61,666 nt of DNA from contig VHCG01000019.1 of assembly GCA_016871805.1 (NCBI GenBank), positions 1 through 61,666 of the forward strand, given 5' to 3'. This stretch comes from Verrucomicrobiota bacterium (GTDB lineage Bacteria; Verrucomicrobiota; Verrucomicrobiia; Limisphaerales; UBA9464). Positions 26,201-33,511 of the stretch are shown piece after piece. How positions within the stretch are numbered: position 1 is the stretch's first letter; every line of letters starts with the position of its first letter. The notes under the pieces are model-generated. The model searched no databases. It was not told the DNA's origin and saw only the letters and a program-made list of their open reading frames with translations. Made by a program: the position numbers and the translations under genes.

Positions 26201-26846
26201 CCACTCGCGTCGAGATGACCCCGCCGTCCCGCAGGATGGCCTGTACGGCGAAGTTGCAGAGGTACAGGTCGAGGTCGCCATCGCTGTCGATGTCCCCCAG
26301 GGCCATCGAAGTGGCGCCCGATTTCCCGATGATGCCCGAGGTGCCGGTCACGTCCCGGAACTGCCCATGGCCGTCATTCAGCAGCAGGGTGTTGGGTCCA
26401 CCAAAGGCGCTGACAACGAGGTCCGGGGAGCCGTTGCCATCGACATCGGCAAAGACCGCACCGACGGAGGTCTGGTTGGTGCAGCCCACCCCGGCCCACT
26501 GCGTGATGTTCGTAAAGCGTCCGCCACCGAGATTCCGGTACAGCTGGTTGGCGGCTTGCTTGTGGCAGAAGTACAGGTCGACGAGTCCATCTCCATCGAC
26601 GTCCGCCGCAGCGAGTCCGGATCCGTTCAACAGATTCTGGAACAGCCTTGCCCGTTCAGGCGCGAGCGCGTTCCTGAAATCGATCCCGATGTCGGCCGGG
26701 GAGATCAGGGTGAACCCGACCTTCTCTCCGTTAGTGACCGCGAGCTGGGTCTTCCGACCGCCGGGATGAGGTGTCCAGACAGGGGCGCAAAGCCCGATTC
26801 CGACCGTGCCGAACAACAGCAGGCCAAGGAGGAAGTTTCGCATCAT
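23214..26846 (-). CDS. large secreted FG-GAP/VCBS protein with two ASPIC/UnbV domains
   Basis: 1210 residues from the ATG at 26846 (a second ATG directly follows). Signal peptide MMRNFLLGLLLFGTVGIGLCA. About a dozen calcium-type loops of FG-GAP/VCBS repeats are visible (DVDGDGLVDLYF, DIDSDGDLDLYL, DTNGDGHMDIFV, DADGDGDLDLFA, DFDGDGRLDVVA and others), consistent with one or two beta-propellers. Two ASPIC/UnbV-like domains follow the propeller halves: TAGVGAEIVVRGG...EVRWPSGRW in the middle and IGLGAILRPL...LEVHWPDGRTT at the end. Proteins of this CRTAC1-like type are exported and thought to act in adhesion or extracellular binding; no enzymatic function is known. The adjacent TPR gene is a common companion. 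Confidence 0.92.
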   Translation of the reverse strand: MMRNFLLGLLLFGTVGIGLCAPVWTPHPGGRKTQLAVTNGEKVGFTLISPADIGIDFRNALAPERARLFQNLLNGSGLAAADVDGDGLVDLYFCHKQAANQLYRNLGGGRFTNITQWAGVGCTNQTSVGAVFADVDGNGSPDLVVSAFGGPNTLLLNDGHGQFRDVTGTSGIIGKSGATSMALGDIDSDGDLDLYLCNFAVQAILRDGGVISTRVVNGQPEVTGKFANRIRIINGILYEFGDPDMLLRNDGGGHFSPVPWETAFMDRSGKPMSAPSDLGLAVQMRDTNGDGHMDIFVCNDFQTPDRLWLGDGKGHFHEAGEFTFRNMSLASMGVDFADLDRDGRYDFCTVEMLNRDLNQHLRTSGGRMPLQRTPGLGQEREEFARNCLYWSRGDGTYSEIATYAGVTATGWSWAPVFLDVDLDGWEDLLVSNGHAHDVNDRDINERLKSRPNQNVQATKSVLFEFPRLEVPKFAFRNRRDLKFEDVSAAWGFDSRRIAHGMITADIDGDGDLDVLMNAFEGPPLIYRNNANSPRVAVRLKGASPNTAGVGAEIVVRGGPTEQRQMILAGGTYLSHCQTQRTFAAGEGSMEIEVRWPSGRWSMVPDIRANHLYEIDETASGNPGNGKPNPVSPPTPWFSDASARLDHRHIEPFFDDYATQPLLPQRYSQLGPGAAWLDLNGDRHEDLIIGSARGNSPSVFLGDGQGGFIRSVVSGSPFPDDLGALVGSLRDDGTAFVLAGCAGLESSGTTRNASILRWTWTSGGLAPEAPLPPLPASIGALTLGDADGDGDLDLFAGARLKVRRWPEPGGSRFFRNNSGTWVPEGDELWALVGPVADAVMANVHGDSRPELIIATELGPIEIFTRGTEGWSRLTQRLGLATLTGWWNSVAVGDFDGDGRLDVVAGNRGRNTKAEIWGDGKVGILWGETDGSSAIAVLEVASQGNRQYPLRDRRQLSVQLQDLATRIPSHATFASSDVPDIIGKAAAGLQRAAAAHLDSVVLLNRDNHFEIHPLPREAQWAPVFGIGVADFNGDGFMDLALAQNLFALHPDDCRLDAGLGLLLSGNGKGEFIPLPASQSGIRLNGEQRAAAPADYDEDGRVDLVITQNGAGSALFHNESPRRGLRVRLKGRPGNPIGLGAILRPLRSGKAGASQSPTAGGGYWAQPSHVQVIGGERPDALEVHWPDGRTTRETIGPGAKEVLMDWATSPVRQ

Positions 26847-27052
26847 TTGGGATGAACCCAGCCAACGAAACTTGTCGGCACGGGTCAATCCCAAGTCCGA
26901 AGGCCAGGTCCCAGGCATGGTGCCTTCCAGGCCCGGGCGTGTTCCGAAATGGAATCGATCAGGCATCTCTGATTTTCAAAAAATGCCACTTGCCGGGTCG
27001 ACGGATGAGACCAACCATCATCTTGTTGTTTTAATCCAAAATCGAAACCTCC

Positions 27053-27286
27053 ATGGCTGACATCGCCAACAAGTATTCCGAAAACGTCGCTGGCCGGTTC
27101 TTCGTCGACAACCAGTGCATCGACTGTGACCTCTGCCGCGAGACGGCACCCAACAACTTCGCCCGCTGGGAAGACGGCGGCTACAGCTACTTGAAGAAGC
27201 AGCCTGAGGGTCCCGAGGAGGAGGCCGCCTGCAAGGAAGCCATGGAAGGCTGCCCCGTCGAGGCCATCGGCAACAATGGGGGTTGA
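27053..27286 (+). CDS. [4Fe-4S] ferredoxin
   Basis: 77 residues. Cluster ligands are Cys22, Cys25 and Cys28 (CIDCDLC) and Cys67 before Pro (GCPVEAIG); an extra Cys60 may form a disulfide or be free. One cluster only, with the second site of bacterial 2[4Fe-4S] ferredoxins replaced by a helical insert. A small cytoplasmic electron carrier whose partner is not evident from the neighbours. A strong terminator follows 19 bp after the stop. Confidence 0.9.
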   Translation: MADIANKYSENVAGRFFVDNQCIDCDLCRETAPNNFARWEDGGYSYLKKQPEGPEEEAACKEAMEGCPVEAIGNNGG

Positions 27287-27305
27287 TAAGAATTAACCTC
27301 GAAAG

Positions 27306-27335
27306 ACCCGCACCCAATTGGGTGCGGGTTTTTTT
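27306..27335 (+). terminator. Rho-independent terminator of the ferredoxin gene
   Basis: A perfect 10-bp GC-rich stem, acccgcaccc (27306-27315) and gggtgcgggt (27320-27329), with an aatt loop and a run of seven T (27329-27335). It is directional for the plus strand; the minus strand has no matching T-run. Confidence 0.93.
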
Positions 27336-27362
27336 GTGCCCGGGTTCGACGGGAACCGAGGT

Positions 27363-28742
27363 TCATTTGCCGAGGCAGAACTGTCCGAAGATCGCGTCGA
27401 GAAGCGATTCGGTCGTCACCTGGCCCGTGATTTCCCCGAGGGCACCCAAGGCGGCGCGGAGATCGAGGGCCACCAGATCGAGGGAGGCCTCATGGGACAG
27501 TGATCGGATCGTCCGCGTCAGGCTGTCCTCTGCCCGATGGAGTGCCGCGGCCTGTCGGGCATTGACTGTCACGCTCCATTCGTCGGCCGAGAGGTGCTGG
27601 GTCCCCAGTCGTGTGTCCATGGTCGATCGGAGGGTCTCGAGCCCTTCCGCTGTCGTGGCGCTGACCGCGACCGCATCCCGAAGAAATGGATCCTCCCAGA
27701 CGGTGGAAAGGTCGGATTTGCTGCGGATACGGATGGTGGGTTTGAGGGCCAGATCTTCCCCCAGGAAGTCCGCCGTGGTGGTCGGTGGCTGGGTGCCGTC
27801 GAGGACATGCAGGATGAGGTCGGCCTCGCGCGCCGCCTTGAGGCTGCGCCGGATCCCTTCGGCCTCGATGGGATCCTCGGTCTCCCGAAGTCCGGCAGTG
27901 TCGATGAACACGAGAGGAAGACCCCGGACGGTGGCACATTCCTCGACGGTGTCCCGCGTCGTTCCTGGAATCGCCGAGACGATGGCCCTGTCGTTGCCCA
28001 GCAACAGATTGAGCAGGGAGGATTTCCCGGCGTTTGGACGGCCCAGAATTGCGACCCGGACTCCCTCGCGAAGGATTCGTCCCTCCGAGGCGGTCCGCTG
28101 CAGCTGCTCGACCTGATCCCGTGCATCCCCAAGTCGTGCGAGCATCCGCTCCCGGCTGTCGGGTGCGATGTCCTCCCCTGGAAAATCGATGTGGGCCTCG
28201 ACATGGGCGAGGATGTTCAGGAGGTCCTCACGAAGGCTTCTGAGTCGTTCTGAAAGGCGTCCGCCCATCTGCTGGACCGCGGCCCGTGCCGCGAGCGAGG
28301 TTCGTGCCTCGATCAGGTCGGCCACGGCCTCCGCCTGGGTCAGATCCAGACGGCCGTTCAGGAATGCCCGAAGCGTGAATTCTCCCGGCTCCGCCAGCCT
28401 GGCCCCGGCTGCCAGTAGGGACTCCAGGACCTGACGGGTAACGACCCGCCCCCCATGACATGAAATCTCGACGGTGTCCTCCCGAGTAAAGGTTCGAGGG
28501 GCCCTCAGGACGGTCGCAAGAACCTCGTCGAGGCGGATACCTTCCCGTTCGACATAGCCGTGGTGGACCGTGTGTGAAATCGCCTCGGCAAGGGTTCCAG
28601 CTGGGTTCCCGATTCGTCGGAAGACGGCGTCCGCGATCTCCAGTGCCCGCGTTCCAGAGATGCGGATCATGGCGATGCCACCGGTTCCAGCGGGGGTCGC
28701 CACAGCGGCGATCGTATCGGAATGTGAGGACGCCTGATGCAC
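27363..28742 (-). CDS. mnmE: tRNA modification GTPase MnmE
   Basis: 459 residues. N-terminal THF-binding domain (DTIAAVATPAGTGGIAMIRI), a G domain with GRPNAGKSSLLN (P-loop), GTTRDTVEE and DTAGLRETEDPIEAEG (switch II), and the C-terminal catalytic motif FCLGK. With MnmG it makes the 5-carboxymethylaminomethyl group on U34 of certain tRNAs. The start is GTG 28742. The upstream gene lies 9 bp away on the same strand. Confidence 0.97.
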   Translation of the reverse strand: MHQASSHSDTIAAVATPAGTGGIAMIRISGTRALEIADAVFRRIGNPAGTLAEAISHTVHHGYVEREGIRLDEVLATVLRAPRTFTREDTVEISCHGGRVVTRQVLESLLAAGARLAEPGEFTLRAFLNGRLDLTQAEAVADLIEARTSLAARAAVQQMGGRLSERLRSLREDLLNILAHVEAHIDFPGEDIAPDSRERMLARLGDARDQVEQLQRTASEGRILREGVRVAILGRPNAGKSSLLNLLLGNDRAIVSAIPGTTRDTVEECATVRGLPLVFIDTAGLRETEDPIEAEGIRRSLKAAREADLILHVLDGTQPPTTTADFLGEDLALKPTIRIRSKSDLSTVWEDPFLRDAVAVSATTAEGLETLRSTMDTRLGTQHLSADEWSVTVNARQAAALHRAEDSLTRTIRSLSHEASLDLVALDLRAALGALGEITGQVTTESLLDAIFGQFCLGK

Positions 28743-28751
28743 GGCGACTGT

Positions 28752-29000
28752 TCAGTGTCTGTGACGGGTGCAGCCGCCGCGCTGGATCTCGTCGGCTCGA
28801 TCCTCGAGCAGCAATCGGGCTTTCTCGTAGCTTCGTCGCTGCAGGAAGTGCCTCAGCTCCGGATCCGCATCCGAAGGCAGGCCTCCGTGCAACTCGTCGA
28901 GCTCCCGGAGTCGGGGCCGAAGGTCGGGTCGGGGCACTGAGGCCACCTCGGTCTCAAGCAGGCGGAGCACTTCGAGGATGCGGGTCTCGATCGTCGTCAT
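28752..29000 (-). CDS. small protein of unknown function coupled to mqnE
   Basis: 82 residues from ATG 29000, which overlaps the mqnE stop as ATGA (28997-29000). It is charged and helical: a Leu-rich N-terminal helix (IETRILEVLRLLETEVAS), Arg/Asp/Glu-rich middle (LRPRLRELDELHGG), HFLQRRSYEKARLLLED, and an unusual GGCTRHRH end. No family is recognised. Tight coupling between mqnE and mnmE argues that it is a real gene. Confidence 0.7.
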   Translation of the reverse strand: MTTIETRILEVLRLLETEVASVPRPDLRPRLRELDELHGGLPSDADPELRHFLQRRSYEKARLLLEDRADEIQRGGCTRHRH

Positions 29001-30163
29001 GTCCCTGAGATAGCCTGGCCAGTTTCCGAAACCAAGCGGCCCTGACCGCTGGCCTGCGATGGGTCCGAGTCCCACGTCCGGATCGGCTCATAGAAGGTGT
29101 TCCTCTGGACCGGAGTCCGCCCTGCCTCTCGGATCGCCCGGACCAAGGCCTGTTCGGTCTGCAGCTGTGGCGACTGCGCCCCGGCCATGTGGAAGATGTG
29201 CTCTTCCACAATCGTGCCGTGCAGGTCGTCGGCCCCGTAGCTCAGCCCGATCTGTGCGAGCTTCATGCCCATGCCGATCCAGTAGGCCGTCACATGGTCG
29301 AAGTTGTCGAGGAACAGGCGCGCAACCGCTAGCGTCCGGAGCTGTTCGGCTCCCGTGGGTGCATGCCTCACCGGGATTCCATTGTTTTCCGGTTGATAGG
29401 GCAGGGGAATGAAGCCGGTGAACCCACCGGTCTCATCCTGCAACCCGCGCAGGAGCGACAGGTGGTGGACCCGGTCGGCATGCGACTCAAGGTGACCGTA
29501 GAGCATCGTGCAGGTGCTCCGTCCACCGAGCCCATGCCAGGTCCGGTGGACATCGAGGTACTCCTCGGCGGACTCCTTGCCGCGTGCGATCTTCTGGCGA
29601 ATCTCTTTCCGGAAGATCTCGGCACCGCCACCGGTCAACGATTCGAGCCCGGCATCCTTCAGTTCCTGAAGGGTGTCTCGTACGCTCTTCTTGGCGAGCC
29701 AGGCGAGGTGGAGGATCTCGATCGCCGTGAAGCACTTCAGTTGCAGTCGGGAGTCGAGCGCCTTCAATGCCCGAAGGAAGCCCGTGTAGTGGCTGAAGGG
29801 AAGGCTGGGGTGCAGACCGCCCACGATGTGGAGTTCGGTGATTCCTAGGGAAAGGGCCTGGCGTGCCTTCTCCACCATCTGATCGATCGAGAGCTCAAAT
29901 CCGTCCGCATCTCTGCGCTTCCGGCTGAAGGCGCAGAACTGGCAGCTCAGGATGCAGTAGTTGGAATAGTTGATGTAGCGGTTGACGATGTACGATGCCC
30001 GCATCCCGTTGCGACGCCGGTTGGCCCGATCTGCCAGGGCTCCCAGCGCGTTCAGGTCGCGCGTCGCGAACAACCGGACGGCGTCCTCCTCGCCGAGCCG
30101 TTCACCTCGATCGATCCGATCGACGATTGGCGCCAGCTCGCTGTGATCCAAAAGCGAAAGCAC
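28997..30163 (-). CDS. mqnE: aminofutalosine synthase MqnE (radical SAM)
   Basis: 388 residues. The radical-SAM cluster motif is CILSCQFC with Cys70, Cys74 and Cys77. Family blocks are ELHIVGGLHPSLPF, GLESLTGGGAEIF, TCTMLYGHLESHADRVHHL, DETGGFTGFIPLPYQPENN and GADDLHGTIVEEHIFHMAGA. MqnE joins 3-(1-carboxyvinyloxy)benzoate to SAM-derived adenosine, giving aminofutalosine in the futalosine route to menaquinone. MqnC is the main paralogue; the GGGAEIF and length favour MqnE. Start is GTG 30163; no other mqn gene is in the window. Confidence 0.9.
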   Translation of the reverse strand: MLSLLDHSELAPIVDRIDRGERLGEEDAVRLFATRDLNALGALADRANRRRNGMRASYIVNRYINYSNYCILSCQFCAFSRKRRDADGFELSIDQMVEKARQALSLGITELHIVGGLHPSLPFSHYTGFLRALKALDSRLQLKCFTAIEILHLAWLAKKSVRDTLQELKDAGLESLTGGGAEIFRKEIRQKIARGKESAEEYLDVHRTWHGLGGRSTCTMLYGHLESHADRVHHLSLLRGLQDETGGFTGFIPLPYQPENNGIPVRHAPTGAEQLRTLAVARLFLDNFDHVTAYWIGMGMKLAQIGLSYGADDLHGTIVEEHIFHMAGAQSPQLQTEQALVRAIREAGRTPVQRNTFYEPIRTWDSDPSQASGQGRLVSETGQAISGT

Positions 30164-30288
30164 GTCCGGAAGGTAGACCCGATCCGATGGGAGCGCACGG
30201 TCTCAGTGGTCCACCACACCGGTCGGAGCCGCACCTCGATCCATCCGATGGCTCGCGTTGTGAAGGGACGTCTGCTTTCCTCCCCGCA

Positions 30289-31149
30289 GTGGCTCGTCCC
30301 AAGATCATCGAACTTCCTGACTCAACTCGGATCCCAATCCTCTACGAGGACCGGTCGGTCCTTGTGATCGACAAGCCCAGCGGCTGGATGGTGGCGCCCG
30401 AGGACTGGGTCAACACGCGCAGAAACCTCTCCCTCGCCGTGCGGTCCAGCCTCGAGAACGGTGACTGGTGGGCGCAGTCGCGGAACCTGCGCTTCCTTCG
30501 TTTCGTCCATCGTCTGGATGCCGAGACGAGCGGCATCCTGCTGGGGGTTCGGAGCCCGGGCGCCGTGGCCGCGTACTCCCGGCTTTTCGAGGGACGCGAT
30601 GTCGACAAGACCTATGTCGCCGTCGTGGATGGGACCGTTCCAGGGGACCGTTGGACGCGCCGCGATCCGATTGGGCCCGATGCCGTGGAAACGGGTCGGT
30701 TCTGTGTCGACGCCACCGGTGGAAAGGAAGCGGAAACGCGGTTCGAGGTGGTGGCCCGCGGTGATCGCCTCACCCTGATCCAGGCCCATCCGGTCACGGG
30801 CAGAACGCATCAGATCCGGCTGCATCTCAAGGCGAGCGGTTGTCCGGTCCTGGGTGATGATCTGTATGGCCGTCCGGACAATCGCGGCCTCGCGCTGCGG
30901 GCTGTCCAGATCCGCTATCCCGATCCGTTTCAACGTCGTCCGAGATTGATCCGCGCCGACTCCGAGGAGTTCTGCCGGCGGTACGGGTTTGCGGTCCCGG
31001 CACGATCAAAAACCACCCCGGATCCAGCGCCTACCGGCATGGGGAAGGGTGGGGTCAGCGGCGATGTGGGGGATGGAACAGTTCCTCCTGCCGGAGCCCG
31101 GTCAGCTGTTCGAGCCCGCGGATCAGCCGGAACAGGGCGAACATCATGA
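30289..31149 (+). CDS. RluA-family RNA pseudouridine synthase
   Basis: 286 residues from GTG 30289 (ATG 30187 is an alternative; the frame to 29995 is antisense to mqnE). Conserved blocks: IPILYEDRSVLVIDKPSGW, the catalytic HRLDAETSGILL with the nucleophilic Asp, KTYVAVVDGTVP, and HPVTGRTHQIRLHLKASGCP. No S4 domain is present. It isomerises uridine to pseudouridine in tRNA or rRNA; the target is not predictable. The last 30 residues are Gly/Arg/Ser-rich and overlap the convergent membrane gene by 95 bp. Confidence 0.9.
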   Translation: MARPKIIELPDSTRIPILYEDRSVLVIDKPSGWMVAPEDWVNTRRNLSLAVRSSLENGDWWAQSRNLRFLRFVHRLDAETSGILLGVRSPGAVAAYSRLFEGRDVDKTYVAVVDGTVPGDRWTRRDPIGPDAVETGRFCVDATGGKEAETRFEVVARGDRLTLIQAHPVTGRTHQIRLHLKASGCPVLGDDLYGRPDNRGLALRAVQIRYPDPFQRRPRLIRADSEEFCRRYGFAVPARSKTTPDPAPTGMGKGGVSGDVGDGTVPPAGARSAVRARGSAGTGRTS

Positions 31150-31783
31150 TCGCCATGCTCGGGATCATGATCACGGGATAGGAGATCCAGTTGAGCCGCC
31201 CCAGCTGGGCGACGTTCTCGGCGGATCCGGGCTCGGCGGTGACGATCCATCGGGCAAGCAGGTAGTTCAGCACCGCACTGAAACCGAAGGCTCCGGCCAG
31301 TACCCATGAGGCCCATCGGAGCAGTGCCTCGAACCCGGGAGTCGCCTGCCGCTCCTCCAGCACCCGGCCGATCCGATCCGTGTCCAGGACCTGGTCGTTG
31401 TAGATCAGCGTCTTCACCAACGGCTGCCGGGTGCGGAGCGTGAGCGGAATCGCGATGCCGAGGATGGCGGGAATGGCGGCTTCCTTCACGGCGAACCAGA
31501 AGTTCGACACCTTTGTCAGACCGAGGAGTCCGGTGATCAGTGTGCTGGCCAGACCCAGGATCGAAAACATGTTCCACGTCCTGCGGCTCACGAGGTCGTA
31601 GATGCCGTAGCCGATGGGGATGGACAGGGCGACGACGAGGGCCCAGATGGGTCCCAGACGCTCGGGCTTGCTCAGCTGGGTGAGCAGGACACCCGGCAGG
31701 ATCGCGTTGCAGATTAGGTTGACCCAGACGTTCTCCTTGGGTTTCCGCGGGGGTTCCGGGGTTGGGCTTGCTTCGGACGGCAT
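31055..31783 (-). CDS. VC0807-family integral membrane protein
   Basis: 242 residues with five or six membrane helices: NLICNAILPGVLLTQLSKPE, LGPIWALVVALSIPIGYGIY, FSILGLASTLITGLLGLTKV, WFAVKEAAIPAILGIAIPLT, then two more after residue 150. The WFAxKEAAIP block is typical of the VC0807 group of membrane proteins, whose function is unknown. Start is ATG 31783, divergent from the next small ORF. Confidence 0.8.
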   Translation of the reverse strand: MPSEASPTPEPPRKPKENVWVNLICNAILPGVLLTQLSKPERLGPIWALVVALSIPIGYGIYDLVSRRTWNMFSILGLASTLITGLLGLTKVSNFWFAVKEAAIPAILGIAIPLTLRTRQPLVKTLIYNDQVLDTDRIGRVLEERQATPGFEALLRWASWVLAGAFGFSAVLNYLLARWIVTAEPGSAENVAQLGRLNWISYPVIMIPSMAIMMFALFRLIRGLEQLTGLRQEELFHPPHRR

Positions 31784-31809
31784 ACGGTTCAGAACAGGTC
31801 GGCCACAGT

Positions 31810-32217
31810 TTGCGAGAAGACCCTCCAGTTCAAACCGAAAGGTCCGGTCCGACCTCCCCCACGGGTCCGGTCCCGCTCAACCATCGGATCCTCGCGATCC
31901 TCTGGATCTTCGTGAGCGGGCCCGCGGTGTTCCTTCTCCTGCGCGAATCCTCCTGGAGGCAGGCGCCCCCGGGACTCGAACGTCTCCGGTCCCTGCACGT
32001 GGAGCAATGGCTCGCGGTGCTTCTCCTGCTGCTCCAGCTCTACTTCATCGTCCGGGCTCGGATGGACCACGTCCGGGCCCGGGTTGACCGCGAGTCCTCG
32101 ACACCGCCGACGTTCCCGGGCTCAGGCACGGGGACGGATTCCCGGGGGCAATCCGAGGCTTGCGCGAGAGACGGGTCGGACAATGGTCTGGCCCGTGACC
32201 ACATCCGAGGCCGTTGA
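31810..32217 (+). CDS. possible small two-helix membrane protein
   Basis: 135 residues if started at TTG 31810; the frame has no ATG or GTG near its N-terminus. Two convincing membrane helices are visible (ILAILWIFVSGPAVFLLL and WLAVLLLLLQLYFIV), while the C-terminal 45 residues are low-complexity and overlap folC by 35 bp. It fills an otherwise empty 399-bp gap. The weak start and odd tail leave it doubtful. Confidence 0.4.
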   Translation: MREDPPVQTERSGPTSPTGPVPLNHRILAILWIFVSGPAVFLLLRESSWRQAPPGLERLRSLHVEQWLAVLLLLLQLYFIVRARMDHVRARVDRESSTPPTFPGSGTGTDSRGQSEACARDGSDNGLARDHIRGR

Positions 32218-33511
32218 CTACCTCCGTTCCCTCCAGCCCGCCGGTGTTGTCCTGGGTCTCGACTCCACGCAACGGCTGGCAGCGGCCGTGGGTGATCCCC
32301 AGACCCGTCTTCGGTTCATCCATGTCGCAGGCACCAATGGAAAGGGTTCGGTCTGCGCCCTGCTCGAGAGCGTGTATCGCAACGCGGGACTCAAGGTGGG
32401 CCTCTATACGTCCCCGCACCTCGTGCGGTTCGGCGAGCGGATCCAGGTGGATCGGATCCCCATCTCCGATTCGGACCTTGCACGGCATGTGGCCACCCTG
32501 AAGGCCGTGGTCGACCGGCTCGGTGGGCCGGCTCCGACCTTCTTCGAGTTCACCACTGTTCTCGCCCTCTGCCACTTCGCGGAATCCTGTGTCGATCTCG
32601 TGGTGTGGGAGACCGGGCTTGGTGGACGTCTCGACGCGACCAACATCGTCACCCCCCTGGCGAGTGTGATCACCAACGTGAGCCTCGATCACATGCAGGT
32701 CCTTGGATCGACCGTTGCCGCCATCGCCGCGGAAAAGGCGGGGATCATCAAGCCCGGCGTGCCTGTGCTGACTGCGGCGATGGATCCCGATGCCGAGGCG
32801 ATCCTCCGTTTCAAGGCGCGGGAGCTCGACTCGCCTTACCTTCATCTCGGGCCGTCAGAGGTGGCCGCCTTCCGGCTGGATGTCGGACTCCTCGGCCCCC
32901 ACCAGCGCGTCAATGGAGCACTTGCCGCTGCGACAGTCCGTCTCCTGAGAGTCTTCCTGCCGGTCACCGACGAAGCGCTCCGGGATGGTCTGGCTCGGGC
33001 GCAGTGGGCTGGGCGGATGCAGGTCCTTCAACGCGGTGCACGGAGGATCATCCTCGACGGGGCCCACAATCGCGCCGGGGTGGAGGCACTCCGTGAAGGG
33101 TTGCCGGAGGTCTGCGGCTCGACCCGTCCCACGCTCATCGTCGGACTGCTGGCCGAGAAGGAGGTGGGGCCGATGCTGGGACAACTGGTCCCGTTGGCGG
33201 GCCGGATCCTGACCGTGCCGGTGGCGAACCCCCGGACTCTGGGTTCCGAGGAGATCCGTGCGGCCGTTGTGGCGATGGGGCTAGGTCGTCCGGCCCGAGC
33301 GGCCTCATCTCTTGCGGATGCCCTGCGCTGGGCAGCGGCCGACCCGGTCGTGCTGGTCACCGGATCCCTCTATCTGATCGGCGAGGCCCTCGAGCTTCTC
33401 GGGGAGTCGTCCATTGGAGACGCCGAGGAGCGGTCCCTCAACGCGTGGGGCGGAGCCGCATCGGGATCGGAACCGCGTCCGCCGGCGATCAGCGGGAGCG
33501 CCCCGGCTTGA
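32183..33511 (+). CDS. folC: dihydrofolate/folylpolyglutamate synthase
   Basis: 442 residues from ATG 32183. Mur-ligase fold: the ATP loop HVAGTNGKGSVCALLES, YTSPHLVRFGERI, NVSLDHMQVLG, AEKAGIIKPGVPVLT and ILDGAHNRAGVEAL. It adds glutamate to dihydropteroate and to folates. The final 30 residues are low-complexity and the stop overlaps the polX end by 23 bp in a tail-to-tail arrangement. Confidence 0.95.
   Translation: MVWPVTTSEAVDYLRSLQPAGVVLGLDSTQRLAAAVGDPQTRLRFIHVAGTNGKGSVCALLESVYRNAGLKVGLYTSPHLVRFGERIQVDRIPISDSDLARHVATLKAVVDRLGGPAPTFFEFTTVLALCHFAESCVDLVVWETGLGGRLDATNIVTPLASVITNVSLDHMQVLGSTVAAIAAEKAGIIKPGVPVLTAAMDPDAEAILRFKARELDSPYLHLGPSEVAAFRLDVGLLGPHQRVNGALAAATVRLLRVFLPVTDEALRDGLARAQWAGRMQVLQRGARRIILDGAHNRAGVEALREGLPEVCGSTRPTLIVGLLAEKEVGPMLGQLVPLAGRILTVPVANPRTLGSEEIRAAVVAMGLGRPARAASSLADALRWAAADPVVLVTGSLYLIGEALELLGESSIGDAEERSLNAWGGAASGSEPRPPAISGSAPA

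Noticed and set aside
25017..26855. 612-residue open frame on the plus strand
   Set aside because: Antisense to the ASPIC/UnbV gene, whose frame carries clear repeats; high GC keeps the opposite strand open.
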